Counted from the first letter of the stretch, positions 1 through 7,378 are shown. The stretch: 7,870 nucleotides of DNA from Gemmataceae bacterium (GCA_017853285.1 JAFMJU010000178.1:1-7870), one strand, 5' to 3'. The notes: generated from the letters alone by a model not told the origin. Numbers and translations: made by a program.

Positions 1-7
1 TTTCTCA

Positions 8-33
8 AGCAGTCTGGCTAATCAGACTACGCT
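8..33. repeat. Short hairpin at the left edge
   Basis: AGTCTG (11-16) and CAGACT (23-28) are perfect inverted 6-bp arms around a 6-nt loop, and AGC/GCT can extend the stem after a 2-nt bulge. It may be a terminator or part of a site belonging to whatever lies left of the window. The loop size and surroundings do not fit a tRNA anticodon arm. No other feature is visible in 34-89. Confidence 0.2.
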
Positions 34-89
34 CGAGAGCCCGAAAAATTTCGCTGGAGGCGGAAAAATCCCTGAAAATAGCCGGTAAA

Positions 90-144
90 TCGTCCAAAAC
101 ACACACGAAAACCAGTCGACTGGATAATCTGGGTAATTGGACGA
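90..144. promoter_or_regulatory. Nested inverted repeats just past the molybdoenzyme stop codon
   Basis: Outer arms TCGTCCAA (90-97) and TTGGACGA (137-144) are perfect 8-bp reverse complements. Nested inside, almost concentric, is the perfect 12-bp palindrome CCAGTCGACTGG (112-123). The structure begins 11 nt past the stop of the minus-strand gene, so it could help end or stabilise the operon transcript, or be a dyad binding site. There is no strong U-tract after it on the minus strand, so it is not a textbook intrinsic terminator. Confidence 0.35.
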
Positions 145-154
145 CACTTTGCCG

Positions 155-1822
155 TCAAATGTTCGCCACCACGGGGTAATACTCGTCGTCCTCGTTCTTG
201 CCGCCGTAGCCTTTGCCCACCTCCTTCTCGGAATGGACAAATTCCACGCTTTTGATCCACTTCACCATCTTGTATCCTAACTGGTTCTCGGCCCGCAGGC
301 GCAGCGGAGCGCCGTGCAGGTCGGTGAGGGGATGGTCGTTCATCTCCCAGGCCAGCATCGTCTCGGGGTGGGCGGCATTTTCCAGGGTGAGTGTGTCGTA
401 GTATTCGCCGCCGTAATGGCCCTCGCCAAACGAACGGAACACCACCACCTTCGCGTCGGGCAGCGGTTTCACCAGGTCGATCAACTGGCGCAGGGTCACC
501 CCGCCCCACTGCGCCACGCCCGACCACCCTTGGATGCAGTGGTGCAGCGTGATCTGCTCGCGCTTGCCCAGATTTTCCAGTTCGTCGATCCCCAATTCCA
601 CCGGGTTTTCCACCAGACCCGAAACCTTCAGCTTGAAACCCTGGCGGCGCAGGTCTCCCAAACCTTCCCACTCGGGGCAGTGGGGCAGCTTGCCGTTGGG
701 CCAGAAGTACGGGGAAATATCATCGCGCGTGTATTGCCTGCGGCTGGGCAGCCGGTTCAACACGGCGCGCTGCAGCGGGCCGAGGATCCGCCGGAAGCCC
801 ATCTGCACCCAGCGCGGTCGTTTCCACGAAACCCAATGGGTCGCCCAGCAGAGTGCCAGGATCCCGGCCACTCCCGCCAGGAAGACCAGCAGGCCTTCCG
901 GCCCGGTGGTGTCGGTGCCGGAGATGATGTGATTCATGTTCTGGCACAAGCCGGTGATAACCACCATGCCCACATGGGGCACCAGGAACGCCAGGTAAGA
1001 ACACATCGCCAGGAAGTGGATCGAGCGGGCGGCCTGCCTGCCGCCGAAGAGCTTGGGGTACCACCCGGCCCAGTTGTCGATGGCCGGCGACATGGCCAGG
1101 CCGGTGAGAAGCGACACCGGCGCCACGATGAACACGATGCCGAAGTAGCTGAGTTGCTGGAGCGCGTTGTACCGGAAGAAACCATCCGGTTCCACGGGCA
1201 GGTGGAAGGTGGCGTAGTGCACCATGACCTTGGCCGCCTCGGTGAACAGCGACAGGTCGGTGGGGACCAGCCGTTTCCACTGATTGGTGGCAAACAGCAG
1301 CGCGACAAAGATCAGTCCGTTGCCCAGCCAAAAGAAGGCGCTGAGGAAGTGCCAGTGCCGGGCAATGCCGATGGTGTGGCGGAAACCGGGCAGGCCGATC
1401 CAGGGCGACAGGTAGCGGCTGTCGTCCTTGGCGGTCCAGACGCGATCCTTGGGCACCTCGAAGGGTGTGAACCGGATCCAGTCGGAACCCGGCGTGCAGT
1501 GGTCGTTCCAGTACAGCCGGGGATGGTCCATCAAGATGGACAGTCCGCTGCGCACCAATAGCACCATCAGCACCAGATTGACGAAATGTGCCAGGCGGAG
1601 CCACACGGGAAAACCCACCGGGTCGTCGGGGTAGGTGATTCGCGGGGACGGGGCCAACTCAGGCAGGCCGAAGACCAGCATCCATACCCAGGCCCCCGCC
1701 AAGGGCAGCACCGCGGCCACAGCACCCAGCACCAGGAAGGGCAGGCGCACATGGATCCGCATCCGCCGGTCTTCCGGGTAGACCAGATGGTTCGCCCGGA
1801 TATTTTCCGCCATTTCACCCAT
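155..1822 (-). CDS. Cytochrome b561-like membrane domain fused to a sulfite-oxidase-fold molybdopterin oxidoreductase
   Basis: The 555-aa protein is predicted to be a membrane molybdoenzyme passing electrons between an unknown substrate and quinones through haem b. Residues about 27-330 hold some six hydrophobic segments (about 27-50, 74-93, 158-178, 223-244, 267-291, 309-329). Histidines H79, H156/H158, H269 and H283 in or beside them are candidate haem ligands, as in b561-type cytochromes. From about residue 365 comes the oxidoreductase molybdopterin-binding domain: DISPYFWPNGKLP, then HHCIQGWSGVAQWGG with C429 as the expected Mo ligand, then ENQLGYKMVKWI near the end. This is close to the family of plain 'molybdopterin-dependent oxidoreductases' related to MsrP/YedY and sulfite oxidase, but there is no twin-arginine signal. 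Start choice: GTG (1831), ATG (1822) and ATG (1813) are all in frame. I prefer 1822 because AGGTG lies 6 nt upstream and the GTG is part of that site. It is the last gene of a likely three-gene operon. The substrate cannot be read from the sequence. Confidence 0.92.
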   Translation of the reverse strand: MGEMAENIRANHLVYPEDRRMRIHVRLPFLVLGAVAAVLPLAGAWVWMLVFGLPELAPSPRITYPDDPVGFPVWLRLAHFVNLVLMVLLVRSGLSILMDHPRLYWNDHCTPGSDWIRFTPFEVPKDRVWTAKDDSRYLSPWIGLPGFRHTIGIARHWHFLSAFFWLGNGLIFVALLFATNQWKRLVPTDLSLFTEAAKVMVHYATFHLPVEPDGFFRYNALQQLSYFGIVFIVAPVSLLTGLAMSPAIDNWAGWYPKLFGGRQAARSIHFLAMCSYLAFLVPHVGMVVITGLCQNMNHIISGTDTTGPEGLLVFLAGVAGILALCWATHWVSWKRPRWVQMGFRRILGPLQRAVLNRLPSRRQYTRDDISPYFWPNGKLPHCPEWEGLGDLRRQGFKLKVSGLVENPVELGIDELENLGKREQITLHHCIQGWSGVAQWGGVTLRQLIDLVKPLPDAKVVVFRSFGEGHYGGEYYDTLTLENAAHPETMLAWEMNDHPLTDLHGAPLRLRAENQLGYKMVKWIKSVEFVHSEKEVGKGYGGKNEDDEYYPVVANI

Positions 1823-1828
1823 ACATTT

Positions 1829-1833
1829 CACCT
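1829..1833 (-). promoter_or_regulatory. Ribosome binding site AGGTG that decides the molybdoenzyme start
   Basis: Read on the minus strand, AGGTG is followed by a 6-nt spacer and then ATG (1822-1820). The alternative GTG start at 1831 lies inside this site, which favours the ATG. Confidence 0.55.
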
Positions 1834-1842
1834 ATTCTCAGT

Positions 1843-1859
1843 CCCGCCAGGCCGGCGGG
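1843..1859 (-). promoter_or_regulatory. GC-rich hairpin between the second propeller gene and the molybdoenzyme gene
   Basis: CCCGCC (1843-1848) and GGCGGG (1854-1859) form an all-GC 6-bp stem around a 5-nt loop. It sits 6 nt after the stop of the upstream gene and about 10 nt before the ribosome site of the next. No U-run follows, so full termination is unlikely. It could stabilise the upstream message or lower expression of the last gene. Confidence 0.4.
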
Positions 1860-1865
1860 TATTCC

Positions 1866-3599
1866 TCATGGCCCGGCCTTGTACCGGATAGAAAGCGCAA
1901 CCGGCAGCCAGTCCACCCGCTGGCGCGACAGCAGCCGATCGGCCGGATCGAGCCGGGTCAGCCCCTCGGGAGAAGTGACCAGGGTGCCACCATCCCGCAA
2001 TCGGATGGCTGCCAAGGGGGAATCGACGCTGATGGAACGGATCTCCCGCCCGTCACGGTCCAGCTCCGCCACGCGGTTTTCACCCACCAGCGGAACCAGC
2101 AGCCGGCGGCCAGGCAACACCTGGATTCCCGCTCCCACCACCTGGGGGGGAGGTAGCCGGAACTGATTCACCATTTCGCCCGCGGCATTGTGCCACACCA
2201 GGATGCCATCGTCACGCCACACGGCAAACCAGCCGTCGCGGGCGACCGCAACCGAGGAAATGACCCTTTTGCCCAGGGAAACCAGCGCATCGCCGGTTTC
2301 CTTGCCCTGTGCATCGAGCCTGCTGACCCGGTCACGCCGGGCCAGCAGGAATCCACCGCCCTCGGCAGGAATCAAACCCACCAGACGGCCTTGCAGTTCA
2401 ACCGGCTCGCGCTTGGCATCTCCCTCGCGTTCCGTCCATGCCAGTTGGCCGGTCTCCCCGTCGGACTTGGCGAGGAACGGCCTGCCGTCGGAACCAAAAC
2501 CGCAGGAGGCAATCAAATCGCTGGTGAGCAGGCGGCCCTGGGTTTTCCCGGCAGGATCCAGCTCGAGCAACACGCTCTCGTTTTGGGCGGAATTGATCTG
2601 ACCCACCAACACTCGGTCGATAGATGGCACCGGCCTCAATTCCAGCTTGTCACGGCCGGGCTCGGCCAGCCATTGCCGCCAGGCTTGGGCGCAGGCGGCC
2701 CGGCTGCCGGCATCCTCCCTCCAGGGTGGCAATGGATCGGCGTCGCGGCCCAGCCATAGCAGGCGCGCCTCGGCTTTGCGGCACAGGGGGGCCGGCGCAT
2801 CCGCCAGGCGCTCGGCCAAATCCGTCGGCCTCACTTTCTGGCCGATATCCACCAGGGCCAGCCTGGCTCGCAGTGCCACCGCGGGGTCGGCGTCGGCCGA
2901 CAGCTTGACCAGCACGGCCGGCAGGTTGCCCTCACCACTCTTTCCCGCCAGAAGGGTGATGGCCATTTCCCGGCGGGCGGGGTCCGCATCCTCCAGTTTG
3001 GCACGGGCGGCTTCCACACCGCCCGGGGCGGCCAGGTCCACCTCGAGCTCGCGCGCCAGCGCCTGCTCCACGGCCGAGTCGGGTGTGTGCGGTACCAGCC
3101 GCCAAAACAATGCCCGAACCCCGGCTGGATCCTTGCCGATATCGGCCTGGCGGATCGCTTGCACCAGGGCGGACGAGGTGGTTTTGGCGGGCAAGTCGTC
3201 AGCCAGCGAGTCTAGCAGCGCCCGGGCGGTGAGGTCGGTCTCCATCGACCGGGCCCTGCGCGCGTGGCCCAGAACCGCCGGACCGGCCTCCAGCAAGGCG
3301 ACGCGCGCGGCCTCGCGACGCGAGGCGTCGTCATCTGCCAGTTGGGCGATCCATTTGGGCCATTTCTTCTCGTCGTCGGGCCCGGGCAGGAAACGGTCCA
3401 GCTCACGCGCCATGGCCCGGTTGTCGCCCGAACGCACCGCCTCGCGCAGTCCAGCCAAACGGGCGGCGTTGGCGCCCCCGGCCTCCTCGTCCATCTGGTC
3501 GGGCGGAACGGTGGACACCCGGCCTTGCCAGGCTTGCCAGAAGAGCGAGCCCCACAAACCGATGCCGATGACGATCAGCGACCAACCCACTCGTCTCAC
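1866..3599 (-). CDS. Membrane-anchored HEAT-repeat plus beta-propeller protein (downstream paralogue)
   Basis: The 577-aa protein has no recognised specific function. It begins with an Arg-Arg n-region and one hydrophobic segment (about residues 5-25), so it is probably anchored with the rest outside the cytoplasm. Residues about 82-130 and 193-285 have alternating helical HEAT-like repeats (for example the LADDDASRREAARVALLEAG stretch). A short junction with the W-x-x-W pair AWRQWLAEPG (about 306-315) follows, then a beta-rich region (320-577) with repeats of the form hydrophobic strand, Gly turn, RLDxxG, resembling PQQ/WD-type propeller blades. Architecture, length and junction match the gene immediately upstream, so the two look like an old tandem duplication; its blades are less regular than the neighbour's. 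Such proteins usually act in binding or scaffolding. The start is taken as GTG at 3599 because it keeps the basic n-region. GTG at 3590 is an alternative with GGAG 8 nt upstream. The gap to the previous gene is 44 nt. Confidence 0.85.
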   Translation of the reverse strand: MRRVGWSLIVIGIGLWGSLFWQAWQGRVSTVPPDQMDEEAGGANAARLAGLREAVRSGDNRAMARELDRFLPGPDDEKKWPKWIAQLADDDASRREAARVALLEAGPAVLGHARRARSMETDLTARALLDSLADDLPAKTTSSALVQAIRQADIGKDPAGVRALFWRLVPHTPDSAVEQALARELEVDLAAPGGVEAARAKLEDADPARREMAITLLAGKSGEGNLPAVLVKLSADADPAVALRARLALVDIGQKVRPTDLAERLADAPAPLCRKAEARLLWLGRDADPLPPWREDAGSRAACAQAWRQWLAEPGRDKLELRPVPSIDRVLVGQINSAQNESVLLELDPAGKTQGRLLTSDLIASCGFGSDGRPFLAKSDGETGQLAWTEREGDAKREPVELQGRLVGLIPAEGGGFLLARRDRVSRLDAQGKETGDALVSLGKRVISSVAVARDGWFAVWRDDGILVWHNAAGEMVNQFRLPPPQVVGAGIQVLPGRRLLVPLVGENRVAELDRDGREIRSISVDSPLAAIRLRDGGTLVTSPEGLTRLDPADRLLSRQRVDWLPVALSIRYKAGP

Positions 3600-3626
3600 T
3601 CCATTCGCCCCCGGCTATTCCTTCAG

Positions 3627-3643
3627 GACGGCCGTCTCCCGTC
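3627..3643 (-). repeat. Small palindrome in the gap between the two propeller genes
   Basis: GACGGCCGTC (3627-3636) is a perfect 10-bp palindrome, and GACGG (3627-3631) can alternatively pair with CCGTC (3639-3643) around a 7-nt loop. It directly follows the stop codon of the upstream gene. Short GC-rich palindromes are expected by chance in this DNA, so a role is uncertain. Confidence 0.2.
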
Positions 3644-5374
3644 TCAGTGCCTCAATGCCCGGGAGACACGGCTGGTGCGCGACTGGTATTCCCACACCAC
3701 CCGCCCCGCCGCGTCGAATTCCATCGCCTTCTGCTCAGCCATGCTGGTCACCATCACATGGCCGCTGGCCAACCGGTGGGCAACGATCGGCTCCCCCACG
3801 CGGAAGCGGCGCAGCTCCTGGCCGTTGCCGTCCAGCTCCAGCACCATGTCCTGGTGCATCATGGGGATCAGCACCCGGCCATCGGGGGCGACATCCACCC
3901 GGCCGCCGGTGGTGCTCACCATCACCGGGAAGCTCTCCACCACCTCGCCGGCGGCGTCGAGACGCATGAACCGCTGTCGCATGGTCACCAGCGCCAGGCC
4001 TCCATCGGGCAGGGCGCTGGCCCGCATCACCACATCGTTGCGCGGGCGCTTCCATTCGCGCACGCGGTTGCCCTGCCGGTCCACCACGAAGAGATCCGTG
4101 CGTGTGGCGATGAAGATGTTTCCCCCCGGCAGGGCCTGCGCCACGATGGGCGCCTCCACCGGGTACTGCCACAGGATGCGGCCGGTGCGGGAACGGATGG
4201 TCACACGCCCGCCCTGGTTTTCCGCCAGCAGCACCCGGTTGCCGGGCAGCGGCTCGGCATCCAGCGGAAAGTCCACCTTGTTGATCCGCCACACATCCTT
4301 GTCCTGGCTATCCAGGACAGCCACCTCGCCCGCGTCGAGAAGGACCACGAGGGTGCGATCCAAAAACGGCCTGGGGCCTGGGGTGATGTCGGCCAACCCG
4401 GGGCCCGCCTTGGCCCACCAGTCTTTCCAGGTGGCGGTGAATTCCTGGCGCTCCTCCGGGGCCGGGCCCCAAACAGCGTCGGGCGCGCTGTCTCCAGCCA
4501 TCTGGTACAAGTGTTCCACCACCTGCTCCCGCAGACCGGCAGGCGCCTCGGCCAATCCCTCCAGAAGCGCCGGCATCCCCTCCCGGCGGCCACCGCGCAC
4601 CAGGGCCCAAGCCGCCTGCAGACGAACACGGGAGTTGGTGTCATCCAGCAGGGGCACCACGCGGTCGGCCCACTCCGGGTCGTTTCCCAGCGCCGCCGCG
4701 GCCAGCGCCCTGCGGTGGGACGCGCGGTCAGCCAGCGCGCCGGCCAAGGCCGGCAGTCCCAACCCCGCGGCGCGCATGCGGCCCAACTCGCCTGCCAGTG
4801 TCTCAAACAATGGGGCCTCGTCCGGGGAAAGTTGTCCCCCGGCGGCCAGAAGCGCCTCCACCGCCATCGGCTCGCGGTAACGCTCGAGCAGGCGGCCCAA
4901 GGCTGCCACCACTTGGGGGGACCGCCCGCGGCGGATGGCCTGGGCGCACTCCCCCGCCCGTCGCGCCACTTCGGGATCGTCGCTGGTGGCGGCCTTTTCC
5001 AGAAGCTTCAGCGCGGGCAACCCGCCGGCCTGCAGCACCCGCTCGGCGTTTTGGCGTGTCGCAAAGTCATCGGCCGCCAGGTCGGTCAGCGCCGCGTCCA
5101 ATTTTTCGGGGGCCTCCAGTTGGCCCAAATGGTTCAGGTATGCCAGGGCAGTTTTGGGATTATCCGCCAGGCCCAGGGCCGTCAGCAGTTTGTCCCCCTC
5201 GGATTCCCGACCGGATGGAACCTCACGCCATGGACCGGACAGGTCTGGGGCGCGAAGCCCTTCCCCACCGGGAGGCACCGGCACGAACCAGGCCCACCCG
5301 GAAACGGCGCAAAGCCCTGCCACGATCACCGCCAGCCCGGCGCGGGTGCGAAGCGTTTGATGGAAGGCGCGCAT
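3644..5374 (-). CDS. Membrane-anchored HEAT-repeat plus beta-propeller protein (upstream paralogue)
   Basis: The 576-aa protein is the likely first gene of the minus-strand operon. The basic n-region (H-Q-T-L-R-T-R) and hydrophobic stretch at about residues 12-31 form a signal anchor or signal peptide. Residues about 94-147 contain a HEAT unit of the type common in planctomycete proteins (LAADDFATRQNAERVLQAGG), and about 205-295 contain more, including LLDDTNSRVRLQAAWALVRGG-like packing helices. The junction TATWKDWWAKAG (313-324) leads into a propeller of at least five units about 38-41 residues apart, recognisable at LPGNRVLLAE (376), LPGGNIFIAT (415), LPDGGLALVT (455), APDGRVLIPM (496) and LASGHVMVTS (535). 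The spaced G-R-[IV]-[LV]-W-[QE]-Y motifs are typical of PQQ-like or arylsulfotransferase-type blades. No catalytic residues are evident, so binding or structural work is more likely than catalysis. I chose ATG 5374 because the 20 residues encoded upstream of it do not look like a signal and have no ribosome site. The site before 5374 is itself weak (AGG about 10 nt upstream). Confidence 0.87.
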   Translation of the reverse strand: MRAFHQTLRTRAGLAVIVAGLCAVSGWAWFVPVPPGGEGLRAPDLSGPWREVPSGRESEGDKLLTALGLADNPKTALAYLNHLGQLEAPEKLDAALTDLAADDFATRQNAERVLQAGGLPALKLLEKAATSDDPEVARRAGECAQAIRRGRSPQVVAALGRLLERYREPMAVEALLAAGGQLSPDEAPLFETLAGELGRMRAAGLGLPALAGALADRASHRRALAAAALGNDPEWADRVVPLLDDTNSRVRLQAAWALVRGGRREGMPALLEGLAEAPAGLREQVVEHLYQMAGDSAPDAVWGPAPEERQEFTATWKDWWAKAGPGLADITPGPRPFLDRTLVVLLDAGEVAVLDSQDKDVWRINKVDFPLDAEPLPGNRVLLAENQGGRVTIRSRTGRILWQYPVEAPIVAQALPGGNIFIATRTDLFVVDRQGNRVREWKRPRNDVVMRASALPDGGLALVTMRQRFMRLDAAGEVVESFPVMVSTTGGRVDVAPDGRVLIPMMHQDMVLELDGNGQELRRFRVGEPIVAHRLASGHVMVTSMAEQKAMEFDAAGRVVWEYQSRTSRVSRALRH

Positions 5375-5510
5375 GGTTGATCTGCCTGATGGAATGGTGA
5401 AGTGGCACGAACTTCCCAAGCCGGTTCCCATCATTCTAACCGTTCGGACAGCCTTTCGCCCGCGCTATTCTGTATCTTCTGCTAGAGTTTGGACCAAGGA
5501 GAAATCAAAT
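5375..5510. promoter_or_regulatory. Divergent intergenic region with promoters for both directions
   Basis: This is the only sizeable gap between divergently transcribed genes, so it must carry the promoter of the PhoD-like gene and probably that of the minus-strand operon. It is visibly richer in A/T than its surroundings toward the right end. Plus-strand TTCGGA (5443-5448) and TATTCT (5466-5471) are 17 bp apart, but match the sigma-70 boxes poorly. No clear operator repeat was found apart from the 9-bp TTGGACCAA (5489-5497). Confidence 0.5.
5496..5501 (+). promoter_or_regulatory. Ribosome binding site AAGGAG of the PhoD-like gene
   Basis: AAGGAG lies 9 nt before ATG 5511 and is the strongest Shine-Dalgarno match in the window. 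It fixes the start there rather than at the in-frame ATG at 5373. Confidence 0.75.
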
Positions 5511-7367
5511 ATGTCCAGCCTGGTCACGCTCACTTTTCTTGTCTTGCTGGGAAACCAGCAGCCCGACGCCTTCGCGCCTCGGATCGATCTCATCCCGGAG
5601 CAATACCGGGGGGCCGATGGCAAGTACAAACCATTGAGGACCAAGCTGGTCATCCCCGATGTCGCGCGGGACAAGGTCATCTGTTTCTGCCTGTACACCA
5701 CCCACCGGGGGGTGCTGAAGCTAAACACCCAGCTCTACCCGCTGAAACCCGGTGAAAGCCGATCGGTGCACCTGGAGATCGACCAAGGCCAAGGATTCCG
5801 CCGGGTGTCGACCGGAGAGGTGGACACCGAAGGCTGGAGTCATGTCTTCCGCGTCGAGGGATGGAAGGACGACAAGCCCGCCACCTACCGGGTGATCCAC
5901 CCGGGCGGCGCATCCTACACCGGCACCATCCGGGCCAACCCGGTGGCCAAGAACGAGATTGTGGTCGGCAACCTGTCCTGCAATTCGAACCTCGACAGGA
6001 ACGAAAGGTCCGACCTGATTGCCAACCTGAAGGTACTCGACCCCGACCTGTTGTTTTTCGCCGGCGACCAGAGTTACGACCACAAGGAGCACCTGGCCGC
6101 CTGGTTGCTTTTCGGCCGGCAGTTCGGCGACATCATCCGCGACCGGCCCACGGTGACCATCCCCGATGATCACGATGTGGGCCACCCGAATGTCTGGGGT
6201 GCCGGCGGTAAAAAGTCGCTCCACCCCAACGGGGCCGATGGCGGTTACATGATGCCGGCCGCCTATGTGAACATGGTGCAGCGCCAGCAATGTGGCCACC
6301 TGCCAGACCCGGTGGATCCCGGCCCGGTGGCGCAGGGGATCGGCGTCTACTTCACCGCCCTGAATGTGGGCGGCATCGATTTCGCCATCCTGGAAGACCG
6401 AAAATGGAAACCGGGCCCGCTGGGTTTGGTCGATGTTCGGGGGCCAAGGCCCGACCATGTGACCGATCCCAAGCTTGACCCCAAAAGCCTGGACGTGCCC
6501 GAGGCCACGCTACTGGGGGACCGTCAGCTTCGCTTTCTGTCCGGATGGGCCAAGGATTGGCGGGGAACCACCATGAAGTGCGTGCTGAGCCAGAGCCCGT
6601 TCTGTGGAGCGGCCCACCTGCACGGCCCGAAGCAAGACCGCGTGATCGCCGACCTGGACTGCAACGGCTGGCCGCAGTCGGGCCGGGACGCGGCGCTGCG
6701 CGAGATACGCAAAGGTTTCGCCTTCATGATGGCCGGTGACCAGCATCTGGCCACCGTGGTGCGCCATGGGGTCAACGAGTGGGGCGACAGCGGCTGGCAG
6801 TTCACCAGCCCCAGCATCTGGAACCTGTACGGCCGTTCCTGGGCTCCTTTGGAGAAAAACACCCGCCCATTCCCAGGTAGTCCCCTGCCCGCTGCCGGCG
6901 ATTTTCAAGACGGGCTCGGCAACCGCATCACCGTGGCCGCCTACGCCAACCCCTCCCCCGCCAATTACCAAGCAGCCGGCTTCGGCCTGGTGCGTTTCAA
7001 CAAACCCACCCGGCAGATCACCATGGAGTGCTGGCCCCGCTTTGTGGATGTGACCAAACCGGGCGCCACCCAGTTCCCCGGCTGGCCGCTCACCATCACA
7101 CAGGAGGACAACTACGGACGCAGGGCCCTGGCCTGGCTTCCCACCTTGGAGACCGGCTTCACGGATCCGGTCATCCAGGTGGTGGACGAGACCACTAGCG
7201 AGGTGGTCTACACGCTGCGCATCCGCGGCTCCACCTGGCAGCCCAAGGCGTTCCGGGCCGGGCCGCACACTCTCCGCGTGGAAGGACAAGACGGCACGGT
7301 GCTGGAATTCAAGGGTGTGCAAGCGACCTTGAAGGAGAACCTTTCGGTCCTTCGCGCGGGCAAGTAA
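5511..7367 (+). CDS. PhoD-like metallophosphoesterase (alkaline phosphatase D family)
   Basis: The 618-aa protein is predicted to hydrolyse phosphomonoesters or phosphodiesters outside the cytoplasm. An N-terminal beta-rich region (about 20-145) precedes the catalytic core. Core motifs in order are GNLSCNSNLD (153-162), DPDLLFFAGDQSYDH (177-191), PDDHDVG (218-224), QSPF (361-364) and MAGDQHLATVVRHG (407-420). By analogy with B. subtilis PhoD, C157 and Y189 are candidate Fe(III) ligands and the Asp/His residues of GDQ, DDHD and GDQH candidate metal ligands. Residues about 553-605 look like a C-terminal Ig/FN3-type beta domain. The N-terminal stretch SLVTLTFLVLLG could be a short signal, but it has no basic n-region and no twin-arginine motif, so export is not certain. 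ATG 5511 is supported by AAGGAG 9 nt upstream; the frame is open back to 5373, but that extension has no plausible signal or ribosome site. It is transcribed away from the minus-strand operon and has no obvious partner gene. The physiological substrate is unknown. Confidence 0.92.
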   Translation: MSSLVTLTFLVLLGNQQPDAFAPRIDLIPEQYRGADGKYKPLRTKLVIPDVARDKVICFCLYTTHRGVLKLNTQLYPLKPGESRSVHLEIDQGQGFRRVSTGEVDTEGWSHVFRVEGWKDDKPATYRVIHPGGASYTGTIRANPVAKNEIVVGNLSCNSNLDRNERSDLIANLKVLDPDLLFFAGDQSYDHKEHLAAWLLFGRQFGDIIRDRPTVTIPDDHDVGHPNVWGAGGKKSLHPNGADGGYMMPAAYVNMVQRQQCGHLPDPVDPGPVAQGIGVYFTALNVGGIDFAILEDRKWKPGPLGLVDVRGPRPDHVTDPKLDPKSLDVPEATLLGDRQLRFLSGWAKDWRGTTMKCVLSQSPFCGAAHLHGPKQDRVIADLDCNGWPQSGRDAALREIRKGFAFMMAGDQHLATVVRHGVNEWGDSGWQFTSPSIWNLYGRSWAPLEKNTRPFPGSPLPAAGDFQDGLGNRITVAAYANPSPANYQAAGFGLVRFNKPTRQITMECWPRFVDVTKPGATQFPGWPLTITQEDNYGRRALAWLPTLETGFTDPVIQVVDETTSEVVYTLRIRGSTWQPKAFRAGPHTLRVEGQDGTVLEFKGVQATLKENLSVLRAGK

Positions 7368-7378
7368 AAACTTATCCC

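Noticed and set aside
8..33. tRNA anticodon arm at the left edge
   Set aside because: The loop is 6 nt and no acceptor, D or T arm sequence is found around it.
314..1561. A long plus-strand open frame opposite the molybdoenzyme gene
   Set aside because: The composition is low-complexity His/Gln/Arg-rich with no recognisable motif, and the minus strand carries a canonical enzyme.
2647..4880. Overlapping long plus-strand frames opposite the two propeller genes
   Set aside because: They are Ser/Arg/Pro-rich translations spanning two genes and their gap, without ribosome sites or domain signals; they are antisense shadows.
3644..5374. Lipoprotein signal in the first propeller protein (cysteine at residue 22)
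   Set aside because: The residues before the cysteine are A-G-L, and a leucine at -1 does not fit a lipobox.
3647..5380. A 577-codon plus-strand open frame antisense to the first propeller gene, matching its length
   Set aside because: It is a by-product of GC-rich codon use on the opposite strand. The translation is rich in His, Gln, Arg and Gly without domain signals, while the minus-strand frame has clear HEAT and blade motifs.
5375..5434. A 20-residue N-terminal extension of the first propeller protein
   Set aside because: No ribosome site precedes ATG 5434, the extension hides an otherwise normal signal anchor, and it would take up nearly half of the divergent promoter region.
5443..5471. 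Sigma-70-like promoter TTCGGA / TATTCT with 17-bp spacing
   Set aside because: It has only 3 of 6 and 4 of 6 matches to consensus, too weak to annotate as a separate promoter in a possible planctomycete.
7362..7373. AAGT-AAAA-ACTT hairpin at the end of the phosphatase gene
   Set aside because: A 4-bp AT-containing stem is too weak to act as a terminator.
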